Source of the DNA: Candidatus Phyllobacterium onerii
Lineage (GTDB): Bacteria > Pseudomonadota > Alphaproteobacteria > Rhizobiales > Rhizobiaceae
Length of the DNA stretch: 64,000 bases
NCBI RefSeq assembly: GCF_028331445.1
Contig: NZ_JAQMHX010000002.1
Location: 186,001-250,000 of the forward strand
Reading direction: 5' to 3'
In this document: piece after piece, positions 58,793 through 64,000 of the stretch
Layout: every line of letters begins with the position of its first letter
Numbering within the stretch: the first letter of the stretch is position 1
The notes under the pieces: generated by a model
What the model saw: only the letters and a program-made list of their open reading frames with translations
Told to the model about the DNA's origin: nothing
Databases searched by the model: none
Translations under genes and position numbers: made by a program

Positions 58793-59266
58793 CTAAGTCT
58801 CGTCCACCTTTGCCTGGAGAACTGCAACAGTCTCAAGCAGCGTTGTGACGGAAGCCATAGTTTCTGCAGGAAGATCCTCCAGCAATTTCATTATCCGGAA
58901 TCTGCGTTCAGCTTCCACTTCCGACTTACCCCACAAGTGAGGTGCCGTGCTGAACAGCATGGAAAGTGGTGATGCGCCAAGGACTTCGCTGAGGTGGATC
59001 AGTCGGCTGACGGTCATTTTAGAGGAGTTTCGTTCATAGCGTCCGTACACCTGTTCGCTCAGCCCGACGAGTATCGCTATGTCCGCCCTGCTAAGACCTT
59101 GTTTTTGACGACAGCGCCGCAGTGCTTCGCCGAGCCTGTCATCCAGTTCTCCAAATATCGCGATACCGTCGAAACCTGGTCTTCTGTAAACCGGTTTTTC
59201 ATTGTCGGGATCAGTGGTTTGCACCAGTTTCAATTCCGCGATGTGCTCTTTTAAATCCTTAGTCAT
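58793..59266 (-). CDS. XRE-family regulator next to the conjugation genes
   Basis: About 157 residues from the internal ATG (M-T-K-D-L-K-E-H); the frame opens three codons earlier. The helix-turn-helix lies at residues 45-100: L-G-E-A-L-R-R-C-R-Q-K-Q-G-L-S, then A-I-L-V-G-L-S-E-Q-V-Y-G-R-Y-E-R-N. The C-terminal helical tail is unlike known effector domains. It lies just upstream of the TrbM-like gene on the same side and may regulate the transfer genes or itself. Confidence 0.88.
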   Translation of the reverse strand: MTKDLKEHIAELKLVQTTDPDNEKPVYRRPGFDGIAIFGELDDRLGEALRRCRQKQGLSRADIAILVGLSEQVYGRYERNSSKMTVSRLIHLSEVLGASPLSMLFSTAPHLWGKSEVEAERRFRIMKLLEDLPAETMASVTTLLETVAVLQAKVDET

Positions 59267-59318
59267 TTCCCCCAATCACCAAAACGTTGCGCTTATGTCA
59301 TACATCACGACGCCGCTC

Positions 59319-59333
59319 AAATGCTATGCATTT
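59319..59333. promoter_or_regulatory. Inverted repeat upstream of the XRE gene (possible operator)
   Basis: AAATGC-TAT-GCATTT, two perfect 6-bp arms around three bases, lies 53 bp upstream of the XRE ATG in a short gap between XRE and the trbM-like gene. It has the size of an operator for a dimeric XRE repressor. Confidence 0.38.
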
Positions 59334-59392
59334 CATTCAAGTAGGCGCTATCCATCAAGGTAGTCCATACGTTTAGCGGTCGGGATCATCTG

Positions 59393-59935
59393 TCATTTTC
59401 GCAAGTTGAACCAGAACCGGGTGAGTTGACCTGAGATGTCCTCCTTCATATCGAAATAATATGGATCGCGCCGCAATGGCCTCTGCATGTATTCAGTGAA
59501 GGCGCAGGAACGACCATCTGAGAAGACCCGCCTCACACCGTCAGAGGCGACCGTTCGGCTACCCGAGTATCGCGACGAACGATAGCCGGGCCGGCACGTC
59601 GTTTGGCGTCGCATGCACTGGGGCAGTTTCGCGGAGGCTTCATCGCGGACACTGTCACCGGCAATCGGCTGCCAGCCTTCCGGGCACTCTGCGTATCGTT
59701 CATATCCAGGCTTGCCGGTGCCGGCTCCCTGGCAGATCGGCCAGGAGAACCCCGGCCTCTTCATGGCCGTGATCAGTTTCTCCATCGGGGGGCGGCAGCT
59801 TGCTACGTCCTGCCAGGACGGGTTGGAAGATGCAGCGCATAAAAGGACTTCACAACCCCAATCGCTGGCTTGAGAGGGCGATGTAAACCAAAGGGCGAAT
59901 GGAATTGTGAGCATTGATGCAAGGATAAATTTCAC
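59393..59935 (-). CDS. TrbM/KikA-family conjugal transfer protein
   Basis: 180 residues from the GTG at 59935, with AGGGGG eight bases upstream; the frame is open 66 codons further, but those residues are not family-like. A signal peptide (M-L-T-I-P-F-A-L-W-F-T-S-P-S-Q-A-S) is followed by D-W-G-C-E-V-L-L-C, the start of the TrbM domain. The protein is cysteine-rich. TrbM proteins are periplasmic accessory factors of conjugation systems, in keeping with the virB genes 2 kb away. Confidence 0.78.
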   Translation of the reverse strand: MKFILASMLTIPFALWFTSPSQASDWGCEVLLCAASSNPSWQDVASCRPPMEKLITAMKRPGFSWPICQGAGTGKPGYERYAECPEGWQPIAGDSVRDEASAKLPQCMRRQTTCRPGYRSSRYSGSRTVASDGVRRVFSDGRSCAFTEYMQRPLRRDPYYFDMKEDISGQLTRFWFNLRK

Positions 59936-59967
59936 GGAAAATCCCCCTAAACCTGTTGTTGAAAAGC

Positions 59968-60633
59968 CTACCGGTCTCGGCGGCTTGGTTGACGGCGTGC
60001 ATCGGCGAACGGAGGCGTGATCTCGCTTTGGCGCTCGGAAAGCAGGTTGATGTCGGCAAATGGTCTGCGTCCGAGCGTCCTGTCCACTGCCTTTTGACGC
60101 CACTCCGTCATGTCGAGGGCATAAGTTGCCCACATCCCATAACGCGCGCCGATTGCGCGACGCTGCGTTGCGAAATAGCGAGGGTTGCTTGGAGAAGCTG
60201 TGGTCAATCGCGCCAACCCAACTCGCAGCATTTCATCGGCGAGATCCATGTCACCGGCATAACAAATTCCGCTCAGGTCATTGGGGCCGGGAACGGTCAC
60301 TATTCTACAGGTAACCGCACGGCTACCAATGCTCCGCTTTAACCAAGCTTTGGCGAGAGCACCGCAAGGCACCGGGGACAGAAATCTTCTATTGTCGTTC
60401 GGCTCCGGATCAAAGGCCCATTGCGGCAGATCGCAACTGTCGATTTGGTTCAATTTTACGAGAATACGCCGGTTGGCGAACCACAAGGTTCGTCCGTCTA
60501 CGACTGCCACGCGGTCAGTAATTTTGTTTGGGCCGACCGTTTGGACCTGGGCCAAGCCAATGGGCAAGTCAGCGGCTCCGCCGTTGCGCGATCCAAAGAT
60601 CAAAGCCAAAGCAAGTGCGAGGGGCCGGATCAT
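59968..60633 (-). CDS. Secreted staphylococcal-nuclease-fold protein
   Basis: About 221 residues from the ATG at 60633 (M-I-R-P-L-A-L-A-L), with GGGAG upstream; the open frame continues 106 codons but into other genes. A signal peptide of about 23 residues precedes a thermonuclease-like domain: V-A-V-V-D-G-R-T-L-W-F-A near residue 45, L-N-Q-I-D-S-C-D near 64, and A-D-E-M-L-R-V-G-L-A-R-L near 155. Conserved SNc arginines are partly missing. Possibly a periplasmic accessory factor that trims DNA or envelope, or a non-catalytic DNA-binding protein. Confidence 0.7.
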   Translation of the reverse strand: MIRPLALALALIFGSRNGGAADLPIGLAQVQTVGPNKITDRVAVVDGRTLWFANRRILVKLNQIDSCDLPQWAFDPEPNDNRRFLSPVPCGALAKAWLKRSIGSRAVTCRIVTVPGPNDLSGICYAGDMDLADEMLRVGLARLTTASPSNPRYFATQRRAIGARYGMWATYALDMTEWRQKAVDRTLGRRPFADINLLSERQSEITPPFADARRQPSRRDR

Positions 60634-60884
60634 CGGACGCTCCCAGAATCCTTTGTCACCCTGCTGAGGAGCATTGCTGTGTGCTGAACGCGCTTGAACT
60701 GCCGGGCGGCCCGCTCCGCAGTGGCATGAGGCATATGCACCGCAAGCCAATCGAGCCGCAGGCTGAAGAAAACGTGCTTTGCCCCTGCGAAGTGCCGCCA
60801 GGGCCGTGGTGGTCCCCAGGAGGGTTCCGGCAAAGATCCCGAAATAATTGGCAGGTCCTGAACAATGAGGAATAAATTTATCAT
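60630..60884 (-). CDS. Small hypothetical protein between two nuclease-fold genes
   Basis: 84 residues. It overlaps the upstream gene's stop by 4 bases (ATGA at 60881-60884) and ends with a 4-base overlap at the downstream ATG, both signs of coupled translation. The second half (D-W-L-A-V-H-M-P-H-A-T-A-E-R-A-A-R-Q-F-K-R) is amphipathic. Another frame in the same stretch (A-N-Y-F-G-I-F-A-G-T-L-L-G-T) looks membrane-like, so a different start or frameshift cannot be excluded. Confidence 0.5.
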   Translation of the reverse strand: MINLFLIVQDLPIISGSLPEPSWGPPRPWRHFAGAKHVFFSLRLDWLAVHMPHATAERAARQFKRVQHTAMLLSRVTKDSGSVR

Positions 60885-61507
60885 TGGCCACGCACCCTTG
60901 GGTCCCCCCACATGCCAAAGCCACCGCGACCAATTTTTTCCGCCTCCGCAAGATCGGGCCGCATCAGAGCGCCATCCGGCTTTTTTGCCAGGCGGAGTGC
61001 ACCCACCGAAACGAGTTGTTCTTCGAGATTGTCGACGGTGTCGAGTGACCCTGGATAGTAGTAGTACCCGAAACAGGTCACATCTTGCCGGGGGGCCTCC
61101 CGCTCCGTCAGGAAGGCGCGGCAAAACAGGACTTTTGCTTCCTTAACCATGACTTCAAGCTGTTGCCGGGCAAAGTCGGCGCATGTGCCGGCAAAACCCT
61201 CTTTGCGGTTGGCCATCTCGCCGCTACAGGTTTCCAGCCCGTAAAGATGAAGCCTCGTTTTCTGGTTTATTTCGATATCAACGGGCGACACGGCCAGGAA
61301 ACCCCCAGGTGAGGCAAATCCCTTGCGGTCGACCACTTTCCCGGCCGGATCGTAATACTCGACCACGGCCACCGTCTTTCCTGGGGCTGCCAGGGATTTG
61401 ACGTAGGCGGGGTCGATCGCGCCGGCTGCCCATGAGTGACCTGCAAGCACGCAAATCGCCAAAGCCACCGTCAACTTCTCATAGAACTTTACCAATTCTA
61501 TTCTCAT
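60881..61507 (-). CDS. Secreted thermonuclease-like protein
   Basis: About 208 residues from the internal ATG (M-R-I-E-L-V-K-F-Y). Signal peptide V-A-L-A-I-C-V-L-A-G-H-S-W-A-A-G. The SNc-like domain has I-N-Q-K-T-R-L-H-L-Y-G-L-E-T-C, C-A-D-F-A-R-Q-Q-L-E-V-M-V and V-S-V-G-A-L-R-L-A-K, ending F-G-M-W-G-D-P-R. It is the first gene of the minus-strand operon and is divergent from virB1, so its promoter lies in the 160-bp gap. Same fold as the protein at 59968 but with low similarity. Confidence 0.72.
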   Translation of the reverse strand: MRIELVKFYEKLTVALAICVLAGHSWAAGAIDPAYVKSLAAPGKTVAVVEYYDPAGKVVDRKGFASPGGFLAVSPVDIEINQKTRLHLYGLETCSGEMANRKEGFAGTCADFARQQLEVMVKEAKVLFCRAFLTEREAPRQDVTCFGYYYYPGSLDTVDNLEEQLVSVGALRLAKKPDGALMRPDLAEAEKIGRGGFGMWGDPRVRGQ

Positions 61508-61669
61508 TTTTTTGTCTCCTGGGCCGATTTTGTACTTTTCAATCCGACATTTCGCGTGTAGGTATGAACACAATCGGTAATACAACTAAAGCATGATAGC
61601 AAGTTCTGTCGATAGCTCTGGCTGCAAAATCTAGCGTGGTCAGCACCGGAAAGCAAAAGCGAGGTGTAT

Positions 61670-62554
61670 ATGAGATCGAAGGAGATCGCCGCTTTCGCAG
61701 GCATCAGCTTCTTAATGACCTGCTGCATAAGTAAAGCTGATGCCACTGATATCTCACGTTTTTCATATGACCAACTTGCCGCCGCGCGGCCTACCGAGAT
61801 CGTAGTTTCGACAAAGGGCGCGATTTCTAAGAACGAGTTTGTGTTGCGATCATCAGGCGCGTTGGCGAAATCCAGTGGCGGCAACATTGTGAACATAAGC
61901 GATGACATGTCAGCCAGCATGTCGTCCTTTTCTGCGCTGACCGGAGGGAAATCCATCGCCAAGCAACCGACTGAGATAGCGAATATAGTATATTCAAACC
62001 AAACGTCACCTTCGGTGGTGCCGGAATGCGGCCCCTCGCCGTTGAGCCCAGCAGAAATCGAAGCTTTGGTCGGCGCGACGGCAGCGGCCTACGCGATCGA
62101 CCCTCATTTTGCCAAAGCCATTGCCTGGGCGGAAAGCCGATATGATCAGGTTCGCAACAGTCCGAAAGGTGCGCGCGGTCCGATGCAGCTTATGCCTTCC
62201 ACCGCAACGGCTCTCGGTGTGCAGGACCCGTGTGAGCCGAAATCCAATGTCGACGGCGGCGTTCGTTATCTTAAAGCGCTGATCGACGAGTTTCAAAACC
62301 CGTTGCTTGCGGCTGCAGCTTACAACGCCGGAAGCCGCGCTGTGTACGACAATGGCGGGATTCCGCCCTACGGCGAAACCATTCGCTACGTTGCGGCGGT
62401 CATCAATCACCAGCTGGGGATCAAACCTGAGCAGGGGAAAGCTTCCTCCCGGAGGGCCATTGCGAGGAGGGACGGAGGCGGTTCCAGCGCACAGGCAAGC
62501 GATGACTCGAGCAGATCGGGCAGTCGGTTCGTCAAAGGCGTCATGCATTTCTAG
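61670..62554 (+). CDS. virB1: VirB1-like lytic transglycosylase
   Basis: About 294 residues from ATG 61670, with GAGG six bases upstream; a GTG two codons earlier is possible. After a signal sequence and a long low-complexity N-terminal part (to residue 130), the SLT domain has the catalytic Glu in W-A-E-S-R, G-P-M-Q-L-M-P-S-T-A and A-A-Y-N-A-G. The C-terminus is Ser/Arg-rich. It cuts peptidoglycan so that the type IV secretion channel can assemble. First gene of the virB operon, 17 bases before virB2. Confidence 0.9.
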   Translation: MRSKEIAAFAGISFLMTCCISKADATDISRFSYDQLAAARPTEIVVSTKGAISKNEFVLRSSGALAKSSGGNIVNISDDMSASMSSFSALTGGKSIAKQPTEIANIVYSNQTSPSVVPECGPSPLSPAEIEALVGATAAAYAIDPHFAKAIAWAESRYDQVRNSPKGARGPMQLMPSTATALGVQDPCEPKSNVDGGVRYLKALIDEFQNPLLAAAAYNAGSRAVYDNGGIPPYGETIRYVAAVINHQLGIKPEQGKASSRRAIARRDGGGSSAQASDDSSRSGSRFVKGVMHF

Positions 62555-62570
62555 AGTCAAGGAGACGTGA

Positions 62571-62909
62571 ATGAAAACCACCCTTTCCGATCGGCAAAAC
62601 AGGACGAGGCAGATAACGGTGATCTTGTTGATGCTGGCCGTGTCACAACTTCTTGCCAGCAACATCGCCATGGCACAGGCAACCAACCAGGCCTTTGCGC
62701 CGCTGCAGACGGTGGTTCAGGCGGTCGTGGATTTCATCACCGGCCCGTTCGGGCGCCTCGTCGCCATCATCGCGGTTATCGGCCTGGGCTTTCTGGCTTT
62801 TGCGGGCCGTTTGAGCTGGTTCACCGCAGGCGCAGTCGTGCTTGGCATTGGTCTGGTATTTGGAGCACCAGCGATCGTTGACCAGTTGATGTCGACAGTC
62901 GGGAACTGA
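62571..62909 (+). CDS. virB2: VirB2 major pilin precursor
   Basis: 112 residues. A long signal peptide ends near A-M-A-Q-A (residue 45). Two hydrophobic helices follow (T-G-P-F-G-R-L-V-A-I-I-A near 65 and L-G-I-G-L-V-F-G near 93), separated by a short Arg-containing loop, the TrbC/VirB2 layout. The ATG follows AAGGAG closely. It is the subunit of the conjugative pilus. The next gene begins 4 bases after the stop. Confidence 0.9.
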   Translation: MKTTLSDRQNRTRQITVILLMLAVSQLLASNIAMAQATNQAFAPLQTVVQAVVDFITGPFGRLVAIIAVIGLGFLAFAGRLSWFTAGAVVLGIGLVFGAPAIVDQLMSTVGN

Positions 62910-62912
62910 GCG

Positions 62913-63212
62913 ATGGCTGAATTTGAAGACGACAAGCCGGTCCTGACCCCCCTCGTCATCGGCTTGACCCGGTCGCCGACCCTGTGGGGCGTTCCGTACA
63001 TGGCCGTCGTCATGGTAATCGGCCTGACGATCATCGCGTGGCTCGCCACAAATACCGTCTGGGCGCTGCTAACGGCACCTGTCGCCTACGTGATGCTTTT
63101 CACGCTGTGCACCTGGGACAGCCGGATCCTCGACGTGCTGCAGGTCGCAACACGTCTGACACCCAAGACCCCGAACAAATCATTTTGGGGTGCCAACTCT
63201 TACGGACCTTGA
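62913..63212 (+). CDS. virB3: VirB3 type IV secretion protein
   Basis: 99 residues. The N-terminal L-T-P-L-V-I-G-L-T-R-S-P-T-L-W-G-V-P-Y is a VirB3 signature. Two membrane helices follow (residues 30-65). It is a small inner-membrane partner of VirB4. The position between virB2 and virB4 fits the standard operon order. Confidence 0.92.
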   Translation: MAEFEDDKPVLTPLVIGLTRSPTLWGVPYMAVVMVIGLTIIAWLATNTVWALLTAPVAYVMLFTLCTWDSRILDVLQVATRLTPKTPNKSFWGANSYGP

Positions 63213-63217
63213 CCGTC

Positions 63218-64000
63218 ATGCTGAAGCTCATTCGAGAAGAACTAGGGTTTGGTAACAGACTCAGCCGCGAAAAACCAATGGCGAAGCATATACCCTACCT
63301 GCGACATGTCGCCGACACGGTCATAAAGCTGGAGAGCGGCGCCCTGCTCTCGGTCATTCGCCTTAATGGACTGCTTTTTCAGACCGAGGATCAGGCCGAG
63401 CTCAACATGCGATCCGCAGTGCAAAACACGATGATCAGAGCGCTCGGATCCAGCCGCTTTTCCCTATGGTCGACTGTCATCAGACGTCAGGTCGAGAGCG
63501 ATCTGGACGGCGATTTCGCTGACCCGTTCTGCGACCTGCTCAATCGTCGTTACATGGCGCAATTGAGCGAAAAGCGCATGTTCACCAACGAACTCTATCT
63601 GAGTGTCATACGGTCTGGAATGCGCGGTGCCCTGGCACTTGGGGATAAAACGCGGCGCCTCATCTACAAATCAAGGTCGCGAGATGCCATCGACAACCAG
63701 ATGCGTGAATCGGTGAGTGAGCTCGAAGAACTTGTCGGCAACATCTGCAAGGATCTCCAGAAATATGACGCACGCCCCCTCGGAATTGTCCATCGCAGGC
63801 AAGAACCTTATTCAGAGCCGTGCGAGTTTTTCCAGACGATCCTAAATTGCGGCATTCCCCGCCGGATGCGCCTGCCCCGCATGAACATTTCCAACTACAT
63901 CGGAAGCTCGCGGCTGCATTTTTCCAGGCGCACGATGCAGGCTCAGGGGCCGACCAAGGGCGAGGATCGCCTTGGCGCGATGCTGTCGATCAAGGAGTAC
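63218..64000 (+). CDS. virB4: VirB4 type IV secretion ATPase, N-terminal part (3' truncated)
   Basis: The frame is open from ATG 63218 to the end of the window (261 residues), 5 bases after virB3. The N-terminus (L-R-H-V-A-D-T-V-I-K-L-E-S-G near residue 28, F-T-N-E-L-Y-L-S-V-I near 124) matches the CagE/VirB4 N-terminal domain. The Walker motifs lie beyond the window. VirB4 is the inner-membrane ATPase that powers pilus assembly. Confidence 0.92.
   Translation, partial: MLKLIREELGFGNRLSREKPMAKHIPYLRHVADTVIKLESGALLSVIRLNGLLFQTEDQAELNMRSAVQNTMIRALGSSRFSLWSTVIRRQVESDLDGDFADPFCDLLNRRYMAQLSEKRMFTNELYLSVIRSGMRGALALGDKTRRLIYKSRSRDAIDNQMRESVSELEELVGNICKDLQKYDARPLGIVHRRQEPYSEPCEFFQTILNCGIPRRMRLPRMNISNYIGSSRLHFSRRTMQAQGPTKGEDRLGAMLSIKEY

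Noticed and set aside
1-64000. CRISPR arrays, tRNA or rRNA genes
   Set aside because: No evenly spaced short repeats and no cloverleaf or rRNA core sequence noticed on either strand.

Overview
The window looks like a large replicon (plasmid or chromid) of an alphaproteobacterium of the order Rhizobiales (Rhizobium/Ochrobactrum/Phyllobacterium type). The evidence is a complete repABC replication-partition operon with its antisense RNA, a BA14K-type surface protein gene, and the start of a VirB-type type IV secretion/conjugation operon. Most genes at both ends have GC-rich third positions, while about 31-52 kb is visibly more AT-rich and littered with transposase fragments.

Region 1 (1-18.1 kb) is a compact envelope/signalling cluster. 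It holds the end of a peptide/oligosaccharide-type ABC importer (binding protein and two permeases), three consecutive glycosyltransferases (two related MurG-like proteins around one GT4), and a 904-residue ABC-exporter-like protein whose nucleotide-binding motifs are all lost. A stand-alone cyclic-nucleotide-binding domain, a class III metallophosphoesterase, a metallo-beta-lactamase-fold hydrolase, a polysaccharide-deacetylase-like protein and a second GT4 follow. The cluster ends with a membrane [2Fe-2S] class III adenylyl cyclase, an FkbM methyltransferase and a small methyltransferase. I infer a cAMP-linked, redox-sensing system acting on a cell-surface or exported glycan. It is the best candidate here for an undescribed system.

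Region 2 (18.2-22.3 kb) is repABC on the minus strand, with a counter-transcribed RNA between repB and repC. Region 3 (22.3-31 kb, minus) is a polar amino acid ABC importer in one translationally coupled operon with an atypical alanine-racemase-fold enzyme. It lies downstream of an XRE-AraC regulator pair that has been tandemly duplicated; small XRE repressors sit on the plus strand beside each copy.

Region 4 (31-52.3 kb) is a mosaic lipopolysaccharide/O-antigen modification island. It contains an epimerase, a complete Gtr-type set (GtrII-like glucosyltransferase, GtrB, GtrA), a methyltransferase-GT2-GT2 fusion, and an acetyltransferase/aminotransferase/GT2/GT2 operon. It also has two large GT-C-like membrane proteins (one frameshifted) and several methyltransferases. 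IS66, IS5-like and IS30-like transposase fragments mark past insertions.

Region 5 (52.3-59 kb) starts with gene debris, then a BA14K protein, and then a divergent MFS exporter / AraC regulator / methyltransferase unit. Region 6 (58.8-64 kb) is a conjugation locus: an XRE regulator, a TrbM-like protein and two secreted nuclease-fold proteins on the minus strand, and divergently virB1, virB2, virB3 and the beginning of virB4, which runs off the end. No rRNA, tRNA or CRISPR array was seen.
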